Of a stretch of 64,000 nucleotides of DNA, positions 40,872 to 48,873 are shown one piece after another. This stretch comes from Pseudomonas lini (GTDB lineage Bacteria > Pseudomonadota > Gammaproteobacteria > Pseudomonadales > Pseudomonadaceae), in contig NZ_JAUSSR010000007.1 in assembly GCF_030812475.1 (NCBI RefSeq), positions 186,001 to 250,000 on the forward strand, given 5' to 3'. Under the pieces are notes generated by a model. The model saw only the letters and a list, made by a program, of their open reading frames with translations. It did no database searches and was not told the origin of the DNA. The translations under genes were made by a program, and so were the position numbers. Each line of letters starts with the position of its first letter. The stretch's first letter is position 1.

Positions 40872-40980
40872 GTCGTTTGAAAGACTGCATTCGCTGGCAA
40901 GCCGGTCCCGCTCCCACATTTGACCGAGTCGTGTTGGCGAACGCGATCAAAATGTGGGAGCGAGCTTGCTCGCGTGTCTC
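40872..40980. repeat. REPIN copy A flanking the toxin-antitoxin pair
   Basis: It contains TCGTTTGAAAGACTGCATTC, a REP arm, the loop TTTGACCGAGTCGTGTTG and a second arm TGTGGGAGCGAGCTTGCTCG. The same unit recurs in the same orientation at 41687-41790, on the other side of the toxin-antitoxin genes, at roughly 85 percent identity by eye. Confidence 0.8.
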
Positions 40981-41029
40981 CCAGAAGCCGGCTAGCAAGA
41001 TGCATCACATGTATTCAGTTGCAGGAAAC

Positions 41030-41311
41030 CTAGCGCTTTTCTGCGTCCTTATATACTTCTCCACGCTCACGCTTGCCCACCGCTATCACCGTCACTACCA
41101 GTACCTCATCGACGACGCGGTACACCAGCCGATACCCGGCATTACGGAGCTTGATCTTGTATGCATTCCTCAGCCCGTTCAGCCGGTCAGCCGGAACGTG
41201 GGGATTTGAGAGTCGCTCCTGCAACTTCTTCTTGAACTGCTCCCTTAATGTTGCGCCAAGCTTTTGCCATTCTTTCCAGGCCTTATCGGAAAACTCCAAC
41301 TCATAGGTCAT
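41030..41311 (-). CDS. RelE/StbE-type toxin
   Basis: A 93-residue RelE/ParE-superfamily toxin: MTYELEFSDKAWKEWQKLGA, LRNAYKIKLRNAGYRLVYRV and VIAVGKRERGEVYKDAEKR. The basic residues and C-terminal Lys/Arg cluster are those used by RelE toxins to cleave mRNA in the ribosome. ATG 41311 overlaps the antitoxin gene by 11 nt, the usual coupling. An in-frame start 17 codons earlier lies deep in the antitoxin gene and is unlikely. Confidence 0.9.
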   Translation of the reverse strand: MTYELEFSDKAWKEWQKLGATLREQFKKKLQERLSNPHVPADRLNGLRNAYKIKLRNAGYRLVYRVVDEVLVVTVIAVGKRERGEVYKDAEKR

Positions 41312-41549
41312 CGAGAGAAACCTTGATCGTGGGATCGTTTTCTCGTTCGCGGCAGAGGGCAATCAACTCCATGTCTTCCAGTCGATCCATCATCGCTTCA
41401 TATTCTTTGGCAGGGACGCAGTAGAATGCCGGCTCGTTACGGTTAAGAATCGCGACGGACAATCCACCACCGGCGGCAACTGTTCCCATTGGGTTTTTCT
41501 TGAGCTCAGAAATGCTGGCGACGACTTGCGAAAGCACGATATGCGTCAT
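41301..41549 (-). CDS. Phd/YefM (StbD-like) antitoxin
   Basis: An 82-residue antitoxin. The N-terminus (VLSQVVASISELKKNPMGTV) is the Phd/YefM DNA-binding fold, the middle AILNRNEPAFYCVPAKEYEAM is typical of StbD, and the acidic C-terminus (CRERENDPTIKVSLDDL) wraps the toxin. AGGA precedes the ATG. A 30-bp palindrome upstream is the likely autoregulatory operator. Confidence 0.9.
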   Translation of the reverse strand: MTHIVLSQVVASISELKKNPMGTVAAGGGLSVAILNRNEPAFYCVPAKEYEAMMDRLEDMELIALCRERENDPTIKVSLDDL

Positions 41550-41562
41550 GATTTTTTCCTGG

Positions 41563-41592
41563 AGTGCTTTTAATGGTGTTCAAAATAGCACT
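41563..41592. promoter_or_regulatory. Palindromic operator of the toxin-antitoxin pair
   Basis: Inverted repeat AGTGCT(N)TTT ... AAA(N)AGCACT spanning 30 bp, 14 nt upstream of the antitoxin start. A -10-like TATTTT lies within it on the minus strand. Autorepression by antitoxin-toxin complexes is known for these families; this site is inferred from position. Confidence 0.5.
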
Positions 41593-41686
41593 TTGAGTCG
41601 AACCTTACCCCGCCTTTTTTCATAGCGCCACGGCAAAGTCCACCTCCGTGCATACCTTAGTGTGTAGGTGGGAGCCGAAATTACTC

Positions 41687-41790
41687 TTCGTTTGAAAGAT
41701 TGCATTCGCGAGCAGGCTCGCTCCCACCTTTGACCGAGTCGTGTTGACGATCGCGGTCTAATTGTGGGAGCGAGCCTGCTCGCGAAGGGG
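41687..41790. repeat. REPIN copy B flanking the toxin-antitoxin pair
   Basis: It contains TCGTTTGAAAGATTGCATTC, REP arm GCGAGCAGGCTCGCTCCCAC, loop TTTGACCGAGTCGTGTTG and arm TGTGGGAGCGAGCCTGCTCG. It is the partner of the copy at 40872-40980. Confidence 0.85.
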
Positions 41791-41810
41791 CCTTCAGCGG
41801 CAGCGCACCG

Positions 41811-43370
41811 TTACCCGCCAACAGGTGCCAGCAACACCCGTGTCACCCGCCGCTCTTCAACCGCCATCACCGTCAACCGCCAGCCTTCCCATTCATGACT
41901 GTCACCGATCATCGGCAGCCGATCCAGCACGCTCACCACCAGTCCCGCAAGGGTCTGGTAGTCGTCGGTCGGCTCTGCCGTGAAGCCGGTGCGTTGGCGC
42001 ACCCGGGCCAGGTTCAACGCGCCGCTGACCATGAATCCGCCTTTCTCCTCGACCACATCCGGGCCTTCGATTTCGCTGGCATCGGGCAGTTCGCCGGCAA
42101 TCGATTCGAGAATGTCGGTCATGGTCAGCACGCCGACGAAGTCGCCGAATTCATTGACCACGAAGGCAATGTGGGTCGAGGCCTTGCGCATCTGTTCCAG
42201 GGCATTGAGGATCGAGTAGCTGTCCAGCAAGTTGATGGTCTTGCGCGCCAGTTCCTCCAGGCCGGGTTCGTTACCGGCCAGGTATTCCTTGAGCAATTCC
42301 TTTTTGTGCACGAAGCCCAACGGCTCATCCACCGCACCGTCGCGAATCAGCGGCAGGCGCGAGTAGGATGAATGCATCAGCCGTGTGCGAATGGTTTCGG
42401 CATCGTCGGCCAGATCGATGTGATCGACGTCGGCGCGCACAGTCATCAAGGTACGGATCGGCCGCTCGGCCAGTTGCAACACGCCACTGATCATCACCCG
42501 TTCGCGACGGTCGAACAGCTCGCCGCCGGGCACTTCACCGTTGTCCAGCATGTCGGCGATTTCCTCGCCGACCTCCTCCACCGCCAGTTTGCGCCCACCG
42601 AGCAAACGCATCACCGCATGGGCCGTGCGTTCACGCATTGGCCGCAGGCCCTGCATGGAGCGCTTGCGCCGGGCCCGGGCGATCTGGTTGAACACTTCGA
42701 TCAGGATCGAGAAGCCGATGGCCGCGTACAGGTAGCCCTTGGGGATGTGGAAGCCCAGGCCTTCGGCGGTCAGGGCGAAGCCGATCATCATCAGGAAGCC
42801 CAGGCAGAGCATGATCACTGTCGGGTGCGCGTTGACGAATCGGGTCAGCGGTTTGCTGGCAACGATCATCAGGCCGATGGAAATGATCACCGCAATCATC
42901 ATCACCGCCAGTTCATCGACCATGCCCACGGCGGTGATGACCGCGTCCAGGGAGAACACGGCATCAAGGACCACGATCTGCGCCACGATCGGCCAGAACA
43001 TGGCGTAAGCCGCGTTTGACGAGCGCTCGCCGACATGACCTTCGAGGCGTTCGTGCAATTCCATGGTGGCCTTGAACAACAGGAACACTCCCCCGAACAG
43101 CATGATCAGGTCGCGGCCGGAGAAGCTCTTGTCGAACACCTCGAACAGTGGCTGCGTCAGGGTGACCAGCCAGGAAATACTCGCCAGCAGGCCCAGGCGC
43201 ATCAACAAGGCCAGGGACAGGCCGATGATTCGCGCACGGTCGCGCTGCTCGGGCGGCAGTTTGTCGGCGAGGATGGCGATAAACACCAGGTTGTCGATGC
43301 CCAGCACCAGCTCCAGCACGATCAGGGTCAACAAGCCCAGCCAGGCGGTGGGGTCAGCTATCCATTCCAT
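41811..43370 (-). CDS. TerC-family membrane protein with CBS and CorC domains (YoaE-like)
   Basis: A 519-residue protein. Residues ~1-240 are the TerC/Alx-type membrane domain with seven or eight helices and the metal-site acids ([38 protein letters not shown]). Residues ~300-430 form a CBS pair ([40 protein letters not shown]). Residues ~440-519 form a CorC/HlyC transporter-associated domain. The arrangement is that of E. coli YoaE/YegH/YgdQ. A role in cation export or metal homeostasis is likely but unproven. I saw no yybP-ykoY manganese riboswitch upstream. Confidence 0.88.
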   Translation of the reverse strand: MEWIADPTAWLGLLTLIVLELVLGIDNLVFIAILADKLPPEQRDRARIIGLSLALLMRLGLLASISWLVTLTQPLFEVFDKSFSGRDLIMLFGGVFLLFKATMELHERLEGHVGERSSNAAYAMFWPIVAQIVVLDAVFSLDAVITAVGMVDELAVMMIAVIISIGLMIVASKPLTRFVNAHPTVIMLCLGFLMMIGFALTAEGLGFHIPKGYLYAAIGFSILIEVFNQIARARRKRSMQGLRPMRERTAHAVMRLLGGRKLAVEEVGEEIADMLDNGEVPGGELFDRRERVMISGVLQLAERPIRTLMTVRADVDHIDLADDAETIRTRLMHSSYSRLPLIRDGAVDEPLGFVHKKELLKEYLAGNEPGLEELARKTINLLDSYSILNALEQMRKASTHIAFVVNEFGDFVGVLTMTDILESIAGELPDASEIEGPDVVEEKGGFMVSGALNLARVRQRTGFTAEPTDDYQTLAGLVVSVLDRLPMIGDSHEWEGWRLTVMAVEERRVTRVLLAPVGG

Positions 43371-43669
43371 GAAAACGTCTCGATCTCTTCAGTGATTGTC
43401 AGAATGCCGGGCACGGCAAAGTGCGGCGTGGAGGCCGTGGGGTTGCATAGGCATGGACGTTCGGGAATCGGAAGACCGGGTGTTTCGCGTGTTTCAAGAC
43501 CGCGCGATAGCGCAAGAAGAAAGGATAACCGGGAGGCTCCAAGAGGGTGTTCATGCAAGTCCTGAAAGGAAAAAGGCCTTGAAGCGTACAGGGGAATGGG
43601 ACTTTTCCTACAGCCTGAAATCATTACAAAATCTGTAGAACCTTGAGAGATTCGTTGTTTTTGAGGACG
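43371..43669. other. Intergenic region upstream of the TerC-family gene
   Basis: I see no supported gene or RNA here. A 65-codon minus-strand frame beginning MNTLLEPPGYPF overlaps the TerC gene start, but it has ordinary composition and no family likeness, so it is left unannotated. Confidence 0.4.
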
Positions 43670-43754
43670 CCTTCGCGAGCAGGCTCGCTCCCACATTAGT
43701 CCGCGTTCTATCAAACAATGGGGATCAAATGTGGGAGCGGGCTTGCTCGCGAAG
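43670..43754. repeat. REPIN (TGTGGGAGCGGGC class)
   Basis: Arms CCTTCGCGAGCAGGCTCGCT... and ...GAGCGGGCTTGCTCGCGAAG. It is located between the TerC gene and the 3' end of a LysR gene. Confidence 0.85.
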
Positions 43755-43769
43755 CTTTTGCTTTTGCGC

Positions 43770-44636
43770 TTAGCGGTTTTTAACCTGCTCGATATACCTC
43801 GCCACCGCCGCCGATTTCTCGAACCGCCGATGAATCAACGACAACCACGAACTCGCCTCACACCCCTTGATCGGCCGGTACACCACACCTGGCAAACCGA
43901 CATGCCCGACCACCGACTCCGGCACCACCGCGATGCCCTGCCCCAACGACACCAGGGCAATCACCGCCACCAATCCGCCTGGTTGCGCTCCCAGCTTCGG
44001 CGCAAAGCCACCCTCGGCGGCGACTTGCAAGGTGCCGCTGATTTGCTCCGGCAGGATGAACGTCTCGTTTTGCAAATGCTCCGGGTGGAGTTCCGGCAAA
44101 CGACACAACCAGGACTCGGACGGCAGCGCCAGCACGAAGCCTTCTGCATCCAGGCGTATTGCTTCCAGGCCTTCGGGCAAGGTCATGGGTGAGCGCACAT
44201 AGCCGATATCGAAACGCCCCTCCACCACCATCATCGGCAATGACGCCATGGGGCTTTCCCGTACGTTCAGGCTGACGTCAGGACACTCGCGGCTGAAGGC
44301 TTGCACCTGTTTCTGCAGCAAGCCCGAATACACCGCCGACGCCACGTAACCCAGTTCGATATGGCCAATGTCCCCGCGCCCCGCCCGCTGGGCGTTGTGC
44401 TGGGCGTATTCGAATTGCCGCACCGTCGCCTCGGCCTCGATCAGCAACGCGGCGCCCGCCTCGGTCAGGCTGACCTCACGGGTCTGGCGCACGAACAATC
44501 GCGTGCCGAGTTCGTTTTCCATGTCCTGGATCTGGCGAGTCAGGGTTGGCGGTGCGATACCGAGTTGTTCGGCGGCGCGGGTGAAGTTGCCTTGTCGGGC
44601 AACGGCCAGGAAATAGCGGAAATGCCGTATGTCCAT
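43770..44636 (-). CDS. LysR family transcriptional regulator
   Basis: A 288-residue LysR protein: winged helix MDIRHFRYFLAVARQGNFTR, then AAEQLGIAPPTLTRQIQDME (residues 1-60), effector domain from ~90 (GHIELGYVASAVYSGLLQKQ, LVSLGQGIAVVPESVVGHVG). It is divergent from an MFS exporter gene with a 165-bp shared upstream region, so it probably controls that exporter. The inducer is unknown. Confidence 0.9.
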   Translation of the reverse strand: MDIRHFRYFLAVARQGNFTRAAEQLGIAPPTLTRQIQDMENELGTRLFVRQTREVSLTEAGAALLIEAEATVRQFEYAQHNAQRAGRGDIGHIELGYVASAVYSGLLQKQVQAFSRECPDVSLNVRESPMASLPMMVVEGRFDIGYVRSPMTLPEGLEAIRLDAEGFVLALPSESWLCRLPELHPEHLQNETFILPEQISGTLQVAAEGGFAPKLGAQPGGLVAVIALVSLGQGIAVVPESVVGHVGLPGVVYRPIKGCEASSWLSLIHRRFEKSAAVARYIEQVKNR

Positions 44637-44801
44637 CGGTGTATTAGCTCAAAGGTAATGAAAACCCGTTTACTGACTAACGAAGCCTGCGTAGGGTCGC
44701 GATAAGCTTCCATGGCAATCACAGTAGAGAGCCCCCGCCATGTACGTCAAACCCCTTATCGCAATCAGTCGTCATCATCTTGCCCAAAAGGCAATCCCAT
44801 C

Positions 44802-46340
44802 ATGAGCCGGGTCAGCCCTCGCCTGACGCTGCTGACGGCCTCCGGTGTTTGTTCGCTGATCGTCCTCGACACCAACATTGTCGCCGTCACCCTGCCCACG
44901 ATCGCCAGGGACCTGGGCGCGAACTTTGCCGACATCGAATGGGTGGTCAGCGCCTACATGCTGGCCTTCTCCGCACTGTTGCTGCCCGCCGGAAACATCG
45001 CCGATCGCTTCGGCCGGAAGAAAACCCTGCTCTGGGGCCTGGTCATCTTCATCCTCGCCTCCATCGGTTGTGGCGCGGCGCCCAGCGCGTTGTTCCTCGA
45101 TATCGCCCGGGCGATCAAGGGTGTCGGCGCAGCGCTGCTGCTGACCTCGGCCCTGGCCTCCATCGGCCATACCTTTCACGACGAAGTGGAACGGGCCAAG
45201 GCCTGGGCGTTCTGGGGGGCCTGCATGGGGGTGGCGATGACCGCCGCACCCACCGTCGGTGGACTGATCACCGAGTACATCGGCTGGCGCTGGATCTTCT
45301 ACCTTAATCTGCCAGTCGGCCTGTTCCTGATGGCGATGGTCTGGCGTGCGGTGCCGGAATCTCGCGACACCCAATCGGCACGCCTGGACCCCTGGGGCAG
45401 CCTGGCCTTCAGCGCCAGCTTGCTGTGTCTGATCTGGGGCCTGATCGAAGCCAACCGCATCGGCTGGAGCGACCCGCTGACCTACGCCCGACTGATCGGC
45501 GGCGCGCTGTTGCTGGGGCTGTTCGTGGTGATTGAACGACTGCAACGACAGCCGATGGTCGACCTGCAGTTGTTCAAGCATCCGCGGTTCATTGGCGCGC
45601 TGCTGGGCATGTTTGCCTACGCCGGCTGCGCCCAGGTGATGATGACCCTGCTGCCGTTCTACCTGCAAAACGGCCTGGGGTTCTCGGCCATTGCCTCGGG
45701 CCTGGGGATGTTGCCGTTCGCCCTGACCATGCTGATTTGCCCGCGAATCGGCGTGCGCCTGGCCAGCCGATTTGCGCCCGCGACCCTGATGGCCGCCGGC
45801 TTGACCCTGGTCGGCAGCGGTAATCTGCTCAGTGCCTGGGCCGTCAGCAGCGGCGGCTACCTGCCCTTTGCCCTGGCGATTGCCGTGACAGGTGCCGGTG
45901 CCGGGTTGCTCAACGGCGACACCCAAAAGAACATCATGGCCTGCGTGCCTCGGGCGCGCACCGGCATGGCTTCGGGCATGAGCACCACCATGCGATTCAG
46001 TGCGATTGTGCTGGCCATCGGCGTATTCGGCGCGCTGCTGTCCAGCCATACCGAGCAGTTATTGCACACCAGCCTGTCGACCCAAGGTGCCCCATGGCTC
46101 GACCAGACCCAGGGCATCGCCTCGCGGGTGGTGGCCGGCGACATGAGCGCCGCGATGAACCTGGTACCGGACACCGCCCGCTCGCTGGTTGAACCGCTGG
46201 CCCGCCAGGCGTTCGTCGGCGGTTTCAGTCTGTTGCTGTGGGTCGCGGGTTGGCTGGCCTTGCTCGGGGCGTTGGTGGTGGGGACGCTGATGCGCCATCC
46301 GATTCCGGCGCCGAAGGCTTTTTCCCTGGGCCTGGAGTAA
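44802..46340 (+). CDS. MFS transporter, DHA2 (EmrB/QacA) family
   Basis: A 512-residue drug:proton antiporter with fourteen predicted membrane segments. Family motifs are LDTNIVAVTLPTIARDLGAN (motif D1), ADRFGRKKTLLWG (motif A) and GGLITEYIGWRWIFYLNLPV (motif C-like with the DHA2 WRWIF element). ATG 44802 gives the usual N-terminus just before helix 1; the frame is open 30 codons upstream without a hydrophobic start. It has no adjacent HlyD adaptor, so it acts as an inner-membrane exporter. Regulation by the divergent LysR gene is likely. Confidence 0.9.
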   Translation: MSRVSPRLTLLTASGVCSLIVLDTNIVAVTLPTIARDLGANFADIEWVVSAYMLAFSALLLPAGNIADRFGRKKTLLWGLVIFILASIGCGAAPSALFLDIARAIKGVGAALLLTSALASIGHTFHDEVERAKAWAFWGACMGVAMTAAPTVGGLITEYIGWRWIFYLNLPVGLFLMAMVWRAVPESRDTQSARLDPWGSLAFSASLLCLIWGLIEANRIGWSDPLTYARLIGGALLLGLFVVIERLQRQPMVDLQLFKHPRFIGALLGMFAYAGCAQVMMTLLPFYLQNGLGFSAIASGLGMLPFALTMLICPRIGVRLASRFAPATLMAAGLTLVGSGNLLSAWAVSSGGYLPFALAIAVTGAGAGLLNGDTQKNIMACVPRARTGMASGMSTTMRFSAIVLAIGVFGALLSSHTEQLLHTSLSTQGAPWLDQTQGIASRVVAGDMSAAMNLVPDTARSLVEPLARQAFVGGFSLLLWVAGWLALLGALVVGTLMRHPIPAPKAFSLGLE

Positions 46341-46347
46341 CGCTCCT

Positions 46348-47994
46348 TCAGCGTCCGGAAAAGCGCAACCGCGACAACCTGCGCAAATCCCCCGCAAGGT
46401 AGTAATCATCGGTCCAGCTGTCATCCGCCACCAGCGGCCGGACCTGCTTGAGTGCCAGTTTTTTCGCGAAGTAGCGAAAGCGGTAATGCTCGTAGAATCG
46501 CAGCAGCTCCAAGCCATAACGGTCTGCCAGGTCGGTGTCGCCGCGAATGATCAGGTAATTCTCGTCATTGCCGTTGCTGGCCGCGGCGCTGAGGTTGTGG
46601 CTGCCGCTGATGATCGTCGGCGAATCACTGGTGAAGTCGGTCACCACGGCTTTGGTGTGCACCAGCAGGTTGCCCTTCTGGCCTTTCATGTTCTCCCTGA
46701 GCCAGCCTTCCAGCCCGGTATTGAGCAACGCGGTGGCGGCAAACTCGGCGGTGCGGTCGGCGTGGAAACCGGTGATGCGGCTGGTGGTGTTTTGCAGGCC
46801 GTAACGCAAGATGTCGTCCTCGGGCTGGCCCAGCAAGGCATTGAGAATATTGTCAGGCAAGGCGAACGCGGTCACGAACAACACGTCCTTTTTCGCGGCG
46901 TTGATGATCTCCACGAACGCTTGCAGGTCACCCCGACCCGAGCGCGGTGAGAACCCGCTGAACAAGGGTTGCAACGAGTCCATCGGGTTGTGTTGCGTCA
47001 GCCATTTGCGGGTGGCGCCGACCACTGTCGGGTTGGCCCAGACCTGCTCGAAGGTCTGCAGATAGCGGGTGCTGACTCGCGCGTCATCCAGCACGTGCAC
47101 CACGTTGGCCTGTCGGTAAACGCCATTGGCGGTGAAATTGGTACTGCCGCAAAGCACCGCTTCAGGCTGATGCTGCCCGGAGTCGTCGAGGCGGCTCAGC
47201 ACCATGAATTTGTTGTGGAAAATCTTGTGGGTGACTCGCCCGCGCTTGCTCGCTTGCGGGATTTTTTCCAGACTTTCTTCGTTTCTGGCGGTGCCTTTAT
47301 CACCGGATTTTGCGTGATACAGCACCCGCACCTTCACCCCACGCTCGAAGGCTGCATCGATAGCGTCGACTATGGCCCGCAATTCGTATTCGTAGATGGC
47401 GATGTCCAGCGCCCACCGAGCATCTACGGCACGCTCGATAAAACCCAGCAAGCGCCCGAGAAGACCGTTCTCCAACCATCGTCGCGGGGCATCGGGCCAG
47501 GCTTCGATGGGCAGGTTCTTGTTGGCGCTGATCAACGCGTCGAGGTCGGGAAACTTGCGCTGGAACGCCTGGCTGGCGGCCACTGCGCGGTTGAAGATCA
47601 CACTTTGGTTCTGCGGCTGGCCATTGTCGGAGGTGACCGTCACTTCCAGGGACTCACCCAATTGCGGAGCATCGGCACTGCCGTAGGCCAGGTGGACTCG
47701 ATAATGGAGGGTCATCCCCGGATTGACCGCGTAATCGGCCCAGCGAAATTTCTGCAACGGCGCGATATTGCTCGGCGTGGCGCGAAACTGGGGAAAGGTA
47801 TGGACCTTGCCGGGGAAGGTCAGGCTGTTGAACAGGAACAGCCAGGGCTTGTCGCCTTGCTGCTTTTCGATGGCGAAACCCAGCAGGCCTTTGCGCCGGG
47901 GTTCGGCCAGGTCCATGGCCAACAGCACGCCGTTGGTGCCGGCGTAGGCTTTGACGCGGAAATCGTCCTGATGGTTGGCGGCTAGTACACGCAC
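46348..47994 (-). CDS. Phospholipase D-like domain protein
   Basis: A 548-residue protein with a non-PLD N-terminal part (residues ~1-170, beta-rich, FRVKAYAGTNGVLLAMDLAE) and two PLD-like halves. The second HKD motif is intact (LLVHTKAVVTDF, H-x-K-x4-D, then IISGSHNLS). The first, IFHNKFMVLSRLDD followed by LCGSTNFTANG, has Ser where the motif Asp should be, although acidic residues follow closely. It could cleave or transfer phosphodiesters in lipids or nucleic acids; cardiolipin synthase and nuclease roles cannot be separated. There is no signal peptide. It is convergent with the MFS gene, 7 nt apart. Confidence 0.78.
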   Translation of the reverse strand: MRVLAANHQDDFRVKAYAGTNGVLLAMDLAEPRRKGLLGFAIEKQQGDKPWLFLFNSLTFPGKVHTFPQFRATPSNIAPLQKFRWADYAVNPGMTLHYRVHLAYGSADAPQLGESLEVTVTSDNGQPQNQSVIFNRAVAASQAFQRKFPDLDALISANKNLPIEAWPDAPRRWLENGLLGRLLGFIERAVDARWALDIAIYEYELRAIVDAIDAAFERGVKVRVLYHAKSGDKGTARNEESLEKIPQASKRGRVTHKIFHNKFMVLSRLDDSGQHQPEAVLCGSTNFTANGVYRQANVVHVLDDARVSTRYLQTFEQVWANPTVVGATRKWLTQHNPMDSLQPLFSGFSPRSGRGDLQAFVEIINAAKKDVLFVTAFALPDNILNALLGQPEDDILRYGLQNTTSRITGFHADRTAEFAATALLNTGLEGWLRENMKGQKGNLLVHTKAVVTDFTSDSPTIISGSHNLSAAASNGNDENYLIIRGDTDLADRYGLELLRFYEHYRFRYFAKKLALKQVRPLVADDSWTDDYYLAGDLRRLSRLRFSGR

Positions 47995-48075
47995 GGTTCA
48001 CTCCTGTGATGGGGTTGCTGATTGAGCATAGGGCTGGGATGCGGGTTGACAAGATGATCCGAGACCGAGGTGATG

Positions 48076-48175
48076 CCTTCGCGAGCAAGCCCGCTCCCAC
48101 ATTGAATCCTCAGTGAGCTCGATATGTGTGAACAACATAGGTCAACTGTGGGAGCGGGCTTGCTCGCGAAGAGGC
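48076..48175. repeat. REPIN (TGTGGGAGCGGGC class)
   Basis: Arms CCTTCGCGAGCAAGCCCGCT... and ...AGCGGGCTTGCTCGCGAAGA around a ~40-bp loop. It lies just beyond the 3' end of the chelatase VWA frame. Confidence 0.85.
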
Positions 48176-48195
48176 CAGCTCAGGCAGCACAAGAC

Positions 48196-48807
48196 TCAGG
48201 CAGGAATCAGCTCGTCGATATGCCGATAATCTGCACCCAATTCAGTCGCCAACACCTTCGCCCGCCCAAGCCGGATCGGCCCTCGCTCAATGTCGATCAA
48301 CAGCCCCGGACAATCAAGGGTTGGCAACATCGTGAAGTCTTTCAATCGGCCATCCGTGACCAGCAACAGGCGCTGGCGCTCCGCCGGAAACCGCTTCCGG
48401 CGGGCAGCCAACCAGCGTCCCGCCTCACCCAGCGCGGCCAGCAAGGGCGTGCCGCCGCCCGCTCCGAGGGCATCCAGCCAGGTACGCAAACCGGCGGACG
48501 CCTTCAACCCTTGCACGTGCCATTGCGGTACCTGGCCGCTGGCGGTCAGCAAGGCCAGGCGGGCGCGCTGGCGGTAGGCGTCGTCGAACAATTGAGCCAA
48601 CAGGCCCTTGGCATCGCTCAACGCCTGATGGCGTCGGGTCGAAGCCGAGGCGTCGACGATCACCAGCCACAGTTCGTGGGGAGAACGGGTACGCAGGTGA
48701 AACAGCACGTCATCACGCTTGCGCGGGCGGCCACCCAGCAAGGTGCCGGGCCAGTTGATCGAGCCGTTGCGCGCCGCCTGTCGCTTGCCTTGCTTGCCGT
48801 GGTCCAA
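48196..48807 (-). CDS. VWA-domain part of cobaltochelatase (ChlD/CobT-like), -1 frame of the ATPase gene
   Basis: A von Willebrand A domain of the Mg/Co-chelatase D type: the MIDAS motif DASAST in ELWLVIVDASASTRRHQALS, the Thr in GGGTPLLAAL and the Asp in LLLVTDGRLKD. The only conventional independent start is the TTG at 48807, with no good Shine-Dalgarno. The frame is open further upstream without ATG or GTG, through codons ALGIRPRSDAGANARPRAGR, to a slippery site at the end of the upstream ATPase gene. I infer that it is normally made as the C-terminal part of a ~554-residue -1 frameshift fusion (48196-49859). Confidence 0.82.
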   Translation of the reverse strand: MDHGKQGKRQAARNGSINWPGTLLGGRPRKRDDVLFHLRTRSPHELWLVIVDASASTRRHQALSDAKGLLAQLFDDAYRQRARLALLTASGQVPQWHVQGLKASAGLRTWLDALGAGGGTPLLAALGEAGRWLAARRKRFPAERQRLLLVTDGRLKDFTMLPTLDCPGLLIDIERGPIRLGRAKVLATELGADYRHIDELIPA

Positions 48808-48825
48808 CCGTCCGGCCCGGGGTCT

Positions 48826-48873
48826 GGCATTCGCCCCCGCGTCAGATCGAGGGCGAATGCCTAGGGCTTTTTT
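48826..48873 (-). other. Programmed -1 ribosomal frameshift site
   Basis: On the minus strand the slippery heptamer A AAA AAG (48873-48867) is exactly in the ATPase zero frame (CCA AAA AAG CCC TAG). Five nt later a perfect 11-bp stem starts: GGCATTCGCCC (48861-48851) pairs with GGGCGAATGCC (48836-48826) across a 14-nt loop. After a -1 slip the next codon is GCC and the frame runs straight into the VWA domain. Heptamer, spacer and hairpin are the three canonical elements, as in dnaX. Frameshifting in chlD-type genes that gives two cobaltochelatase subunits has been described in bacteria. Confidence 0.85.

Noticed and set aside
43358..43565. Small minus-strand ORF (MNTLLEPPGYPF...) upstream of the TerC-family gene
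   Set aside because: It overlaps the TerC gene start in another frame, has no convincing ribosome binding site and no recognisable family.
43371..43669. yybP-ykoY manganese riboswitch upstream of the TerC-family gene
   Set aside because: The conserved elements of that riboswitch were not found on the minus strand of this interval.
48196..48807. VWA protein as an independent TTG-started gene
   Set aside because: It has no Shine-Dalgarno, the conserved frame continues upstream, and a complete -1 frameshift cassette joins it to the ATPase. An independent start remains possible but is the weaker reading.
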